The translations under genes were made by a program, and so were the position numbers. A model generated the notes under the pieces. The model had not been told where the DNA came from. It ran no database searches and saw nothing but the letters and a program-made list of their open reading frames with translations. DNA of 64,000 nucleotides, taken from NCBI RefSeq assembly GCF_013409255.1, contig NZ_JACCAS010000002.1, positions 3,276,001-3,340,000 of the forward strand, given 5' to 3'. This document shows positions 1 through 8,670 of the stretch, in pieces. The stretch is from Paraburkholderia bryophila. Lineage in GTDB: Bacteria > Pseudomonadota > Gammaproteobacteria > Burkholderiales > Burkholderiaceae. Numbering within the stretch: the first letter of the stretch is position 1; every line of letters starts with the position of its first letter.

Positions 1-247
1 AAGGCGTGGCCGACGGCACCGACGACTGCGTCGATCCTGCCGTCGACGAGCCGTAGCCGGAGTTGTCGCGATAGCCCGAGCCGTTGCGCGCCGCCTGTTG
101 CGATGCCGATGCCGTCGCGGGTTGGTTGCCGTGCGTAGCGGTCACCGATACGGCTGGCGTGGTGGCGTCGGCGTTGGTTTGTGCAAACGACAACGTCGGG
201 AGGATGGCGATCGACGCGACGATCATGAGTTGCTTGAGCGATTGCAT
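1..247 (-). CDS. Partial small secreted protein (DUF4148-like), C-terminus outside window
   Basis: The gene reads leftwards from an ATG at 247 and runs off the window edge, so only the first 82 residues are visible. A ggag ribosome-binding site lies about 8 bases upstream. The N-terminus is a typical Sec signal peptide (positively charged start, hydrophobic stretch, cleavage likely after SFA). The rest is rich in Thr, Ser, Ala and Gly with a Tyr-Gly-Ser-Ser repeat-like segment. This resembles the short periplasmic proteins, often DUF4148, that are abundant in Burkholderia. The function is unknown. It is divergent from choV and shares the 404-bp gap with it. Confidence 0.6.
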   Translation of the reverse strand, partial: MQSLKQLMIVASIAILPTLSFAQTNADATTPAVSVTATHGNQPATASASQQAARNGSGYRDNSGYGSSTAGSTQSSVPSATP

Positions 248-651
248 GGTGGTTCTCCAGGAGTGGTGAGGTTGCGCTGACCGGCTTGATCGGCGCGCAG
301 GAACAGAATAAGCAGCCGCTCCTTAAGTCCGCCTTAGCCGCGACACCGGGCTTCTTTGTACGTGCTGCACCGCCGCAACTCACGCGACGCCCACTCCGAA
401 CTGCGTTTTTTCCGCACAAATCGCCGCCACTTGCTCTGGCGCGACACGCCGCCTCATCCCTCCCGACTCCCGCCAAACCCTTATCCAGCAGGCCTCCGGC
501 CATCCACCGCCGACTCCCGCGCGACACAGGTGTCGTATTTCCACATGTGCCTGTCGCAAATAGTCGGCAACGCGTACTTTTTTCTGGCAACTATGTATGC
601 ACAGCGCGGACGCACGTCCGCCACTGCAGCAACAGGAGAGGAGAGCGTTCA
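248..651. promoter_or_regulatory. Divergent intergenic region upstream of choV
   Basis: This is a 404-bp gap between the secreted-protein gene and choV. No convincing coding sequence is seen. An open frame continues upstream of choV, but the choV start is fixed by the aggagagga ribosome-binding site just before 652 and by homology beginning there. The gap holds a short inverted repeat (cgacac-ag-gtgtcg, 522-535) overlapping a TGTCG direct repeat (531-556), which is listed separately. Confidence 0.5.
531..556 (+). promoter_or_regulatory. Direct repeat TGTCG-N16-TGTCG upstream of choV, candidate AraC-type operator
   Basis: Two TGTCG half-sites start 21 bp apart (531 and 552), two helical turns, which is the usual geometry for an AraC-family dimer. 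The promoter-proximal half is 100 bp upstream of the choV start. The same direct repeat with identical spacing occurs 103 bp upstream of fdhA, and a slightly degenerate form lies upstream of the betaine-type binding-protein gene. Binding by one of the GlxA/GbdR-like regulators is inferred. Confidence 0.4.
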
Positions 652-1830
652 ATGAATTCCCCCAAGGTCGTGGTCGAAGGCTTGTGCAAGGTGTTCGGCA
701 CCAACCCGAAACAGGCACTCAACATGCTGGCCGGCGGCGCGACGAAAGAGGACGTGTTCGCGCAAACCGGTCAGATCGTCGGTGTTCATAACGTGTCGTT
801 CGAGGTCAAGGAAGGCGAGATCTTCGTGCTGATGGGCCTGTCCGGCTCCGGCAAGTCGACGCTGATCCGCCTGATCAACCGGCTCGTCGAGCCGAGCGCC
901 GGCAAGGTGCTGATCGATGGTCGCGACGTCGCCGCCGTGCCGCGCGCCGAACTGACGGCGCTGCGCCGCAAGGATATGAGCATGGTGTTCCAGTCCTTCG
1001 CGCTGATGCCGCAACGCACCGTGCTGTCCAACGCGGCGTTCGGCCTCGAAGTCGCGGGCTTGGGCCGCAAGGAGCGCGAGAAGCGCGCCATGACCGTGCT
1101 GGAACAGGTCGGCCTCGCGCCGTTCGCGGAGAAGTTGCCCGCGCAACTGTCCGGCGGCATGCAGCAGCGCGTGGGTCTGGCGCGCGCGCTGGCGGTCAAC
1201 CCGTCGCTGATGATCATGGACGAAGCGTTCTCCGCGCTCGATCCGCTGAAACGCAAGGAAATGCAGAACGTGCTGCTCGATCTGCAGCGCGAGCAGCAGC
1301 GCACCATCCTGTTCGTGTCGCACGATCTGGAAGAGGCGATGCGCATCGGTACACGCATCGCGATCATGGAAGGCGGCAAGGTCGTGCAGGTCGGCACGCC
1401 GCAGGAAATCATCACCAACCCCGCCGACGACTACGTGCGGGCGTTCTTCGAAGGCATCGACACCAGCCGCTATCTGACCGCCGGCGACCTGATGCAGACC
1501 GACGCCGTGCCGCTGATGCAGCATTCGCAGCCGATCGACGCGTCGAGCGTGGCGGCCACGCTGAACGGCAGCGCCGACTACGCATTCGTGCTCGACGGCG
1601 AGCGCAAGTTTCGCGGCTTCGTGTGCCGCGATGCGATGGGCAGCGCGTCGCCGCAACTCAATCACATCGAATGCATCCGCCGCACCACGCCGCTCGACGA
1701 CGTGGTCGAACGCGTGGTGGCGAGCCGCGCGCCGCTGCCGGTCGTCGAGGCGGACGGCTCCTACTGCGGTTCGGTCAACAAGACGAACGTGCTGAACGTT
1801 CTCACGCGTCATCGAGGTTCCCATGTCTGA
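652..1830 (+). CDS. choV: Choline/glycine betaine ABC transporter ATP-binding protein
   Basis: This is the ATPase subunit of a quaternary-amine importer, working with the permease directly downstream. The 392-residue protein has Walker A (GLSGSGKST, about 62-70), signature LSGGMQQR (166-173) and Walker B ending in LMIMDEAFSALD (186-197). After the nucleotide-binding domain come about 110 residues that fit the CBS-domain pair of ProV/OpuAA/ChoV proteins, which often sense ionic strength. The start at 652 follows a strong aggagagga site; the frame is open further upstream but has no family similarity there. The 3' end overlaps choW by 8 bp, indicating translational coupling. ChoV is preferred over ProV because the linked binding protein has the ChoX ligand residues. 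Confidence 0.9.
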   Translation: MNSPKVVVEGLCKVFGTNPKQALNMLAGGATKEDVFAQTGQIVGVHNVSFEVKEGEIFVLMGLSGSGKSTLIRLINRLVEPSAGKVLIDGRDVAAVPRAELTALRRKDMSMVFQSFALMPQRTVLSNAAFGLEVAGLGRKEREKRAMTVLEQVGLAPFAEKLPAQLSGGMQQRVGLARALAVNPSLMIMDEAFSALDPLKRKEMQNVLLDLQREQQRTILFVSHDLEEAMRIGTRIAIMEGGKVVQVGTPQEIITNPADDYVRAFFEGIDTSRYLTAGDLMQTDAVPLMQHSQPIDASSVAATLNGSADYAFVLDGERKFRGFVCRDAMGSASPQLNHIECIRRTTPLDDVVERVVASRAPLPVVEADGSYCGSVNKTNVLNVLTRHRGSHV

Positions 1831-2725
1831 AGTCATTCCACTTGGCGCCTGGGTCGACCACGGCGTTCACTACCTGCTCGACCACGACGCGGCAACCTTC
1901 GATTCCATCGGCAAGGTCATCGAGAGCTTTGCCGCGCTGATCGAACACGGCCTGCAAGCGGTACCGATGTGGGCGATGATGGCGTTTTTCGTTGGCATCG
2001 GGTTGTGGCGGGTGGGCTGGCGTTTCGCGACGTTCACGCTGCTGGCGCTGTTGCTGATCTACAGCACCGGCTTCTGGGATCAGATGGTGATCACGCTCGG
2101 CCTCACCTTGTCGTCGACCCTGATTAGTCTGCTGCTCGGCATACCGCTCGGCATCTGGACGGCGAAGAGCCGCACGGTCGAGACGATCGTGCGCCCGGTG
2201 CTCGACCTGATGCAGACCATGCCGGCGTTCGTCTACCTGATTCCGGCCGCGATGCTGTTCGGCTTGGGTCGCGTGCCGGGCATCATCTCCACGGTGATCT
2301 TCGCGATGCCGCCGGCGGTGCGTCTCACGTCGCTCGGCATCAAGCATGTGAACCGTGAAATCGTCGAAGCAGGGCAGGCATTCGGCTGCACGCCGTGGCA
2401 ACTGCTCTACAAGGTGCAGTTTCCGAACGCGCTGCCGTCCATCATGACCGGCGTGAACCAGACCATCATGATGGCGCTCTCCATGGTGATCATCGCGTCG
2501 ATGGTGGGCGCGGGCGGGCTCGGCAACGACGTGCTGGCGAGTATTCAACGGCTCGACATTGGGCTCGGTTTCGAAAGTGGGCTCTCCGTGGTGATGCTCG
2601 CGATCATTCTGGATCGTATTACCGAGAGCTTCGGCCGTGCGCCGGGCATGGCGCGCGCACCGCTGCTGTCGGGCTTGCGCGGTCTCATGAAAGTGCGCCG
2701 CGAGCCGGCGGCGCAACACGGCTGA
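1823..2725 (+). CDS. choW: Choline/glycine betaine ABC transporter permease
   Basis: This is the membrane-spanning subunit (300 residues) of the ChoV partner, a ProW/OpuAB/ChoW-type BPD permease. Several hydrophobic segments are evident from about residue 45 onward. The cytoplasmic EAA loop that contacts the ATPase is visible as EAGQAFGCTPWQLL (about 180-193) followed by the usual FPNALPSIMTG stretch. The start overlaps the last 8 bp of choV, and a regulator gene begins 7 bp after its stop, so choV, choW and the regulator are probably co-transcribed. No second permease for quaternary amines is present in the window, so the distant betaine-type binding protein (60942-61802) may also feed this core. 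Confidence 0.9.
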   Translation: MSEVIPLGAWVDHGVHYLLDHDAATFDSIGKVIESFAALIEHGLQAVPMWAMMAFFVGIGLWRVGWRFATFTLLALLLIYSTGFWDQMVITLGLTLSSTLISLLLGIPLGIWTAKSRTVETIVRPVLDLMQTMPAFVYLIPAAMLFGLGRVPGIISTVIFAMPPAVRLTSLGIKHVNREIVEAGQAFGCTPWQLLYKVQFPNALPSIMTGVNQTIMMALSMVIIASMVGAGGLGNDVLASIQRLDIGLGFESGLSVVMLAIILDRITESFGRAPGMARAPLLSGLRGLMKVRREPAAQHG

Positions 2726-2732
2726 GCCGCCT

Positions 2733-3731
2733 ATGAAGCGCGACGCGATCACACCGGTTGACGCCCCCGCCGATTCGCCGTTGTCCGGGCTCGCGCACGT
2801 CGGCTTTCTGACGCTGCCGAACTTTTCGATGATCGCGTTCACCAGCGCGGTCGAGGTGCTGCGCATGGCCAATTACGTCGGCCGCGCGGAGCACTACCGC
2901 TGGTCGGTGATCACGCCGGATGGTGAGCCGGCGCGCGCCAGCAACGGCATTACGGTGAAGCCCACCACGACGCTGGCCGAAGCCGGGCTGCCGGATGTGC
3001 TGTTCGTGTGCGCCGGCTGGCACGTGCGCGATTACGTCGACGAGACAGTGATCGCGTTGCTGCGCGACGTGGCCGCCAAAGGCATTCCGCTCGGCGGCAT
3101 TTGCACCGGACCGTATGCGCTGCTGGCGGCAGGACTGCTCGACGGTTATCGCGCCACCGTGCATTGGGAAGACATGTCGCCGCTGAACAAGAGTTACCCA
3201 CACGTGCGTTTCGCGGACGAACTTTTCGTGATCGACCGCGACCGGATGACTTGCACCGGTGGCACCGCGCCGCTCGATCTGATGCTGAACCTCGTCAGCA
3301 GGCGGCTGGGCCACGCGGTGGCGGCGCAAGTGTCCGAGCAGTTTATCGTCGAGCGGATTCGTGGCTCGACCGACTATCAGCACATTCCCGTCGACGCGCG
3401 GGTTGGCTTTTCGCGCGCGGAATTGATCGAAGTGGTGCGGCTGATGGAAGCGAACATCGAAGAGCCGCTCTCGCTCGATGAACTCGCGCGGCTCGTGCAT
3501 CTGTCGCAACGTCATTTGCAGCGGATGTTCAAGATGTTCCTGAGCGTGTCGCCCACGCATTACTACCTGACGCTGCGCCTGCGTCGCGCGCGTGAGTTGC
3601 TGCGCAATACGGATGCGTCGATTGGACGTGTCACCGCGGTGTGCGGGTTTCATTCGCCGTGCCATTTCAGCAAGGCGTATCGCGCGCAGTTCGGGCATGC
3701 GCCGAGTGTCGAGCGGCGCTTATCGGCGTAA
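2733..3731 (+). CDS. GlxA-family AraC transcriptional regulator inside the choline transporter operon
   Basis: A 332-residue regulator with an N-terminal DJ-1/PfpI (class I glutamine amidotransferase-like) domain, about residues 15-190, and a C-terminal AraC helix-turn-helix, about 225-325. The cysteine of the amidotransferase fold is present in GGICTGPYALL, as is typical for GbdR, CdhR and ArgR-like regulators, which are not thought to use it for catalysis. It starts 7 bp after choW and precedes choX by 93 bp. It closely resembles the regulator at 47797-48792: both share the LPNFxMIAFTxAxEVLRMANY segment. It may be a choline- or betaine-responsive activator of the transport genes. Its identity as GbdR cannot be settled from sequence alone. 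Confidence 0.85.
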   Translation: MKRDAITPVDAPADSPLSGLAHVGFLTLPNFSMIAFTSAVEVLRMANYVGRAEHYRWSVITPDGEPARASNGITVKPTTTLAEAGLPDVLFVCAGWHVRDYVDETVIALLRDVAAKGIPLGGICTGPYALLAAGLLDGYRATVHWEDMSPLNKSYPHVRFADELFVIDRDRMTCTGGTAPLDLMLNLVSRRLGHAVAAQVSEQFIVERIRGSTDYQHIPVDARVGFSRAELIEVVRLMEANIEEPLSLDELARLVHLSQRHLQRMFKMFLSVSPTHYYLTLRLRRARELLRNTDASIGRVTAVCGFHSPCHFSKAYRAQFGHAPSVERRLSA

Positions 3732-3824
3732 GGCGTCGGCGTAAATCGTCGGCTTCAACAAAGTCTCACTGACAGAATCCGTTTAATAAAACCAGTCGAG
3801 CATCAACTACTCTGAGGGAATGCC

Positions 3825-4760
3825 ATGAAACGTTTGTGGGCTGCGTCGTTGTGCGCGCTGTCTGTGTCGTCTGTGTTCGCTGCGGATCCCGCCACCTGTC
3901 GCGACGTGCGATTCGCCGACGTCGGCTGGACCGATATCGCGGCCACCACCGGGTTGGCGTCGACGGTGCTCGAAGGGCTCGGCTACAAGCCGACCAAGAC
4001 GATCGCCTCGGTGCCGATCACGTTCGCTGGCGTGAAGAGCAAGCAGATCGACGTGTTCCTCGGCTACTGGTCGCCGACCATGGACCCGATGATCGACCCG
4101 TTCAGGAAGGCGGGCCAGCTCACCGTGCTGCCCACGCCGAACCTGACCGGCGCGAAATACACGCTGGCGGTGCCGGATTACGCGTACCAGGCGGGCATCA
4201 AGAACTTCAGCGACATCGCGAAGAACTACGACAAGCTCGACGGCAAGATCTACGGGATCGAGCCGGGCAACGACGGCAATGCACTGATCAAGAAGATGAT
4301 CGACAGCAACCAGTACGGGCTGGGTAAATTCAAACTGGTGGAGTCGAGCGAGGCGGGCATGCTGGTCGAGGTGAACCGTGCGGTTCGCGAGAAGAAGCCG
4401 ATTGTGTTCCTCGGCTGGGAACCGCATCCGATGAACGTGCAGATGAAGATCGATTATCTGTCCGGCGGCGACGACGTGTTCGGGCCGAACTATGGCGAAG
4501 CGCGCGTGCTGACGGTGGTGCCGAACGACTACTCGGCGCGTTGCCCGAACGTCGCGAAGCTGGTGTCGAATCTGCACTTCACGACCGATATCGAGAACCA
4601 CGTGATGCTGCCGATCATGAACAAGACCGACCCGAACAAGGCCGCGAAGGATTGGCTGAAGGCGAACCCGGCGGTGCTGGATAAGTGGCTCGCGGGGGTG
4701 AAGACGTTTGATGGGAAGGACGGGCTGCCGGCGGTGAAGGCTTATGTAGCGGGGCAGTGA
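3825..4760 (+). CDS. choX: Choline-binding periplasmic protein of the ABC transporter
   Basis: Periplasmic solute-binding protein of 311 residues with a clear signal peptide (cleavage near SSVFA-AD, residue 19). Residues Trp35, Asp37, Trp82, Tyr112, Asn149 and Trp198 fall in register with the choline-binding residues known for Sinorhizobium ChoX (Trp43, Asp45, Trp90, Tyr119, Asn156, Trp205), with a constant offset of 7-8. This is strong evidence for choline rather than proline or betaine as ligand. Cys25 and a second Cys in SARCPNV could form the conserved disulfide. A tgaggga ribosome-binding site lies just before the ATG. The gene is separated from choVW by a regulator gene, so it may have its own promoter. 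Confidence 0.88.
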   Translation: MKRLWAASLCALSVSSVFAADPATCRDVRFADVGWTDIAATTGLASTVLEGLGYKPTKTIASVPITFAGVKSKQIDVFLGYWSPTMDPMIDPFRKAGQLTVLPTPNLTGAKYTLAVPDYAYQAGIKNFSDIAKNYDKLDGKIYGIEPGNDGNALIKKMIDSNQYGLGKFKLVESSEAGMLVEVNRAVREKKPIVFLGWEPHPMNVQMKIDYLSGGDDVFGPNYGEARVLTVVPNDYSARCPNVAKLVSNLHFTTDIENHVMLPIMNKTDPNKAAKDWLKANPAVLDKWLAGVKTFDGKDGLPAVKAYVAGQ

Positions 4761-4775
4761 GTTTGATTTGAGTGG

Positions 4776-4803
4776 CTTTCGCGCTGCGTGGGCGGCGCGA
4801 AAG
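4776..4803. terminator. Hairpin between convergent choX and GlxA regulator
   Basis: A perfect 9-bp stem (ctttcgcgc / gcgcgaaag) with a 10-nt loop lies 15 bp after the choX stop and 10 bp before the end of the convergent regulator gene. There is no T-tract on either side, so it is at best a weak bidirectional terminator. Confidence 0.35.
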
Positions 4804-4813
4804 TCGTTGTGCT

Positions 4814-5881
4814 TCAAATCGCCTGAGCGCGGCCCGGGAAAGTTTCGTCGTAACCGGCGCCGTCGTCTACTTCAGCGGCCGTGCCGCGTTGGTCGCGGTA
4901 CATCATCGGCGGTAAACCGAATTGCTTGCGGAATTCGCGGCCCAGATGCGATGCATCGGAGAAGCCGCAACTCGACGCGATATCGGCGACGGTTTTATCC
5001 GAGCTTGTCAATAGCCAGGCAGCGGTGCGCAATCGTACCTGCTTCGCGTAGGCCTGCGGCGCCTTGCCGGTTTGCGCCTTGAAGAGCCGCTCGAGTTGAC
5101 GCGGCGAGAGATCGAGCTTGCCGGCCAGTTCATCGAGCGACAACGAGCGGCCTATGTGCTGTTCCATCAGCAGGATCGCGCGCTTTACTTTGGGATGTGA
5201 CGCGGGCGCGAGACCGGGGGGATGTGGCTGCGGCGCGTTGCCTTTCTGCATGTCGTCGACCAGCAGGATGCGCAACGCTTTTTGCACCGTGGCGGTTTCG
5301 AAGTGACGCAGCAGGATCGCAGCGGCGACGTCGATCGACGCGCGGCCACCGGAGCAGGTAATGCGTCTGCGGTCGATCACAAAGAGCCTATCGGCTACTA
5401 GCGCTTCTTCATTGACCGACGGAAAGCGTTCGATGAAATCCCAATAGTGAAACCAGCTTACGCAGATGCGGTGACCTTCCAGTACGCCTGCGCGCATCAG
5501 TGAGAACACACCGGTGCACATGCCGACTAAGGTTGCGTCGGTCGCGGCTGCGCGGCGGATGAAGGCCAGGGTTGCATCATTGGCTGCGGGGCCGGAATGC
5601 AGCAGGCCGCCTACTACGACGACGTAGTCGAAGGGCTCGGCGTTGTCGAAGGTTTCCCATGGGGTAATCTGGATACCGCAACTCGCTCGCACAGGGGCGA
5701 GGGTTTCGCCTATCACGCTCCATGAGCAACGGACCGGCTTGCTGAAGTCGCCTTCGTCGGCCGACAGGCGTAGTAAGTCGACGAAGCCGGAGAATGCCGT
5801 CAGCGTGAAATTCGGGAGCAGGATGATGCCGAAACGGATGCGTTGTTTGGACGGGGTGTCGGCTGGGGGGAGTGGGTGCAT
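4814..5881 (-). CDS. GlxA-family AraC transcriptional regulator
   Basis: A 355-residue regulator with an N-terminal DJ-1/PfpI-like domain (about 15-200) and a C-terminal AraC-type DNA-binding domain (about 230-335, with the recognition-helix region DIASSCGFSDASHLGREF). It retains Cys in VGMCTGVFSLM. It is clearly diverged from the two other GlxA regulators of the window, with a different ligand-domain core (FSGFVDLLRLSADEG), so it probably answers another ligand. It lies convergent to choX. Its C-terminus is extended by about 25 residues beyond the helix-turn-helix domain. No target can be assigned. Confidence 0.85.
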   Translation of the reverse strand: MHPLPPADTPSKQRIRFGIILLPNFTLTAFSGFVDLLRLSADEGDFSKPVRCSWSVIGETLAPVRASCGIQITPWETFDNAEPFDYVVVVGGLLHSGPAANDATLAFIRRAAATDATLVGMCTGVFSLMRAGVLEGHRICVSWFHYWDFIERFPSVNEEALVADRLFVIDRRRITCSGGRASIDVAAAILLRHFETATVQKALRILLVDDMQKGNAPQPHPPGLAPASHPKVKRAILLMEQHIGRSLSLDELAGKLDLSPRQLERLFKAQTGKAPQAYAKQVRLRTAAWLLTSSDKTVADIASSCGFSDASHLGREFRKQFGLPPMMYRDQRGTAAEVDDGAGYDETFPGRAQAI

Positions 5882-5946
5882 GCGTGCGGGTGTGACGAGT
5901 TACCTGGTTGAAGCTAGCATAGCACCCGGTTTTTTGTCTGTCCGGT

Positions 5947-6528
5947 TTAGGGTGTTCGCTTAGCCGCCAGAATTAGCGAGAGGACGACGAGCAGGATTCC
6001 CGCAGCCATGCCGACGATGGATAGTGTTCTATTCCAGCCAGTCATGTAGGCGATCAACGCGGGGCCGAGCAGTATCACGGCGAGCAATTGCATCAGCTTT
6101 TCTCGTCGGCCCAATGTGATGTTGGGTTCACGAGTTAGCCAGAACGTTGCGCCGATTGTGTGGGATTCGATCCATGTTGTTGATGTTTGCATGCGGGTGA
6201 GCGCTAGTGCGCCGAAACGGAGTGCGATGAAGGTCATGACGATCAGGATCGCGGAGGTGTTGAGGCGGGCGAGGAAAGGTCTACCGTAAGGGATCCATAG
6301 CAGGCTCAGTGGTGCGAGCAAAAACATGGCCCCGTATGCCCACTTTCGACGTCTCGAACACTGTAGGACGAGCAGCATGTGCATGCACACTAGTAGGAGT
6401 AGTGGCGCTGTGCCGAGTAAAGGAATTAGCTGATGTTGAGTTAGCGCGATGACTATCCCCGTTTCCAGGGTCGCGGCTAGCAGCCATGCTGAAAGGGCGA
6501 GTTTGATGTGGGTCGGTAAGGGCGGCAT
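5947..6528 (-). CDS. Unknown multi-pass membrane protein
   Basis: A 193-residue protein dominated by hydrophobic segments: about four before residue 115 and two at the C-terminus, separated by a polar stretch (about 115-150) that is probably cytoplasmic or periplasmic. I recognise no family motif. It starts 5 bp after the stop of the small gene at 6533-6934, so the two form a pair. The base composition is visibly less GC-rich than the choline genes, which suggests accessory DNA. Confidence 0.55.
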   Translation of the reverse strand: MPPLPTHIKLALSAWLLAATLETGIVIALTQHQLIPLLGTAPLLLLVCMHMLLVLQCSRRRKWAYGAMFLLAPLSLLWIPYGRPFLARLNTSAILIVMTFIALRFGALALTRMQTSTTWIESHTIGATFWLTREPNITLGRREKLMQLLAVILLGPALIAYMTGWNRTLSIVGMAAGILLVVLSLILAAKRTP

Positions 6529-6532
6529 AGGG

Positions 6533-6934
6533 TTACTTGTATTTGACGTTCTTGCAGTAGTCCATCCCGCTGACTATGTCGCTCCATCCCTGCTTGACGC
6601 TCAGATAGCGACAGTAGCTTTCCTTGTAGGCGTCTTCGTTAATCGGAGTCAGACTTCCGGGGATTGGTGTGTAGTCGATGGCTAGAAAGCCCGTTGTGCC
6701 TTTATCGCTCAGGCAGACGAACAAGCCCTTCTGCGTGAGAATCTCGTTGTAGGTGGCAAGAGAGTAGGCGGCATATGTGGGCATGCTTGCCCAATAGAGC
6801 GATGAACTGGCTTTGCCATCGCGGTGGTCGCCACCAACCCGTTCGACACAATTCGAATGGGTTGCAGCATTGGAAAGATATGGATGACGACATTCGTTGT
6901 CCCACGGCGCAATAGTGCCCACGACTACGCTCAC
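6533..6934 (-). CDS. Unknown small protein upstream of the membrane protein gene
   Basis: The reading frame encodes about 133 residues from a GTG at 6934, with five cysteines and a C-terminus DYCKNVKYK, suggesting an exported disulfide protein. The N-terminus is doubtful. The frame is open for about 19 more codons upstream but holds no good start or signal peptide there, while a neighbouring frame carries MINRRLFLRA at about 6994. A frameshift that disconnects a start from the body is possible, so this may be a decaying gene. No family is recognised. Confidence 0.4.
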   Translation of the reverse strand: MSVVVGTIAPWDNECRHPYLSNAATHSNCVERVGGDHRDGKASSSLYWASMPTYAAYSLATYNEILTQKGLFVCLSDKGTTGFLAIDYTPIPGSLTPINEDAYKESYCRYLSVKQGWSDIVSGMDYCKNVKYK

Positions 6935-7159
6935 CGTTGGTGCAGTCGATGCGCTCGATTGCGATTGCGCGGAGAAAGAGTCGTCTGTTGATCATTTTAT
7001 TTTGGTGCCTTTTTGGGTGGATTGCCGAGTTAAAAAGGTTTGGATCGCGAGACAACCTAACGTGAGTTGTCGGTTGGTGAAGATCGGATAATTCCTAAAG
7101 TTGCTTTGATTCCTGCCTTTTCTTGATTTGCTTTTGGACTATTAGCGTTGCCCTTGGGC

Positions 7160-7626
7160 GGACCTATCCGTGATTTTGTGGGCGAGGTATATCCTGGAGG
7201 ATGAAAATCATGGATATGCCGATCATGAAAAAGAAACGTACGGTCGCAGCTCAGGCAGCGGCCCGCGGGCCGCTGCCTGAGCTGCCCGAAGGTGTGCTTG
7301 ATGAACTGGTGAAGGGGCCGATGACGCCTACGGAGGTTCAGGACCTGATGCTGGCGTTCAACAAGGCCATCATCGAGCGCGCGACGGGCGCCGAGATGAA
7401 CATGCGTCTGGGCTACCCGCCGGGGCAGCCCAAGCCTGACGACCGGGCCAACGAACGCAACGGCGCCCGCGGCAAGACAATCATCACCGAGCGTGGCCCG
7501 GTACGACTCGATCTGCCGCGCGATCGTGAGGGCAGCTTCGCGCCGATCCTGATTCCCAAACTTGGGGGACGAAGTGTCCGACCATCGTGCAATCCTGGCA
7601 GCGCGCCTGGGAACACGTCACACCGT
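7160..7626 (+). mobile_element. IS256-family element remnant, internally deleted and truncated
   Basis: The left end matches the intact element at 11304-12676 base for base apart from scattered substitutions: 7160-7560 corresponds to 11304-11704. The match then jumps to 12318 and runs to 12383 (7561-7626), so 613 bp is missing from the middle. The right 293 bp, including the right inverted repeat, is gone. The remnant ends 3 bp before the stop codon of the convergent racemase-family gene. It cannot transpose by itself. Confidence 0.9.
7201..7626 (+). pseudogene. IS256-family transposase fragment
   Basis: The first 120 codons match the N-terminus of the intact transposase at 11345 (start MKIMDMPIMKKKRT). 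After codon 120 a 613-bp deletion, not a multiple of three, shifts the frame and removes the first two catalytic aspartates. The remaining downstream match (7561-7626) is in another frame and stops before the catalytic glutamate. The frame stays open to 8343 only because it runs antisense through the neighbouring gene. Confidence 0.88.
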
Positions 7627-7629
7627 CGT

Positions 7630-8637
7630 CTACCGAACAAGGAACCCGTATGTGAGCGGGTCTCGCTCATCCACTATCCAGTTCGCGAAGCCGCACACGA
7701 AAGCGTTGCCTTCGACTTCGGGAATGACAGCCTTGAAATCACCAACAGTCGTCTCGCCCAGCACGCGGCCTTTGAACACAGTACCGATGATGGATTCATT
7801 GACAAGCGTCTCATCCTTTCCCAACTGGCCACGCAAATAGAGCTGAGCAACACGACCACCGGTACCGGAACCGGTTGGCGACCGGTCCACTTCACGGTCC
7901 GCGAAAACGCAGCAATTCGCCTGGGTCGAACCGGCATGTCGGGGCGCGTTGGCGATGATGGTCCCGTAGATATGATTGATCTCCGGGATATGTGGATGCT
8001 CGACCGGAAACGCAGCGTTGGCGGCCGCCTTGACCTCGGCACCAAAGCGGATGAGTTCTTCCACCGACGACTCGCGAACTTCGAGCCCGTGCGGTTGGCC
8101 ATCGGTGTAGAAGTAGAACGCGCCACCGAACGCAATATCGCCCGTTACCTTCCCGAACGACGGCGTGTCGACCGTGACGTCTTTTTTCCAGATGAACGAC
8201 GGAACGTTGACGAAGCGTACGTTGCCCGCATGCTCGCCGTCCCACTGTACGAACGCTTCGATGAACCCGCACGGCGCGTCGATTCCCACGCGCGTTTCGG
8301 GTACCTGACGCTGTACCCAGCCCAACTCGACCGCAGCCGTTGAAAGAGCAATGACACCGTGGCCGCAGTGGTCGCTGTAGCCTTCGTTGTGAAGGAAGAT
8401 GATCCCGAAGTCGGCAGTCGGGCTAACCGGTTCCGTCAGATACCCGCCGTACATGTCGGCATGGCCGCGCGGTTCGAACATCAGCGCGCGGCGAATCTCG
8501 TCAGCGTTCTCTTTCAACCATGCGCGGCGCTTGACGATCGTGTCGCCAGGCAGCCGCGGCAGACCGCTGGTGACGATGCGAAAGGCTTCGCCGCCGGTGT
8601 GGACTTCGACGGTCGAGATGGTGCGGGAAATTTTCAT
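7630..8637 (-). CDS. Proline racemase family protein, probable trans-3-hydroxy-L-proline dehydratase
   Basis: A 335-residue member of the proline racemase superfamily. The first active-site motif keeps its cysteine (SDHCGHG, Cys91). In the second, DRSPTGSGTGG, threonine (Thr255) takes the place of the second catalytic cysteine. In this family a Cys/Cys pair marks racemases and epimerases, whereas Cys/Thr marks trans-3-hydroxy-L-proline dehydratases, which form pyrroline-2-carboxylate. The assignment therefore rests on a visible residue. It lies 33 bp after the orphan binding-protein gene and is probably co-transcribed with it. The 3' end abuts the IS remnant, but the C-terminus looks complete. 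Confidence 0.82.
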   Translation of the reverse strand: MKISRTISTVEVHTGGEAFRIVTSGLPRLPGDTIVKRRAWLKENADEIRRALMFEPRGHADMYGGYLTEPVSPTADFGIIFLHNEGYSDHCGHGVIALSTAAVELGWVQRQVPETRVGIDAPCGFIEAFVQWDGEHAGNVRFVNVPSFIWKKDVTVDTPSFGKVTGDIAFGGAFYFYTDGQPHGLEVRESSVEELIRFGAEVKAAANAAFPVEHPHIPEINHIYGTIIANAPRHAGSTQANCCVFADREVDRSPTGSGTGGRVAQLYLRGQLGKDETLVNESIIGTVFKGRVLGETTVGDFKAVIPEVEGNAFVCGFANWIVDERDPLTYGFLVR

Positions 8638-8670
8638 GTTTGCTTCGTGAGGTCAGTGGGGCGACTGCGC

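Noticed and set aside
286..651. N-terminal extension of the choV reading frame
   Set aside because: The extension is Arg/Pro-rich without family similarity, and a strong ribosome-binding site directly precedes the ATG at 652.
7201..8343. Long open frame starting with transposase sequence and continuing to 8343
   Set aside because: Only the first 120 codons match the transposase. The rest is the antisense strand of the racemase-family gene.
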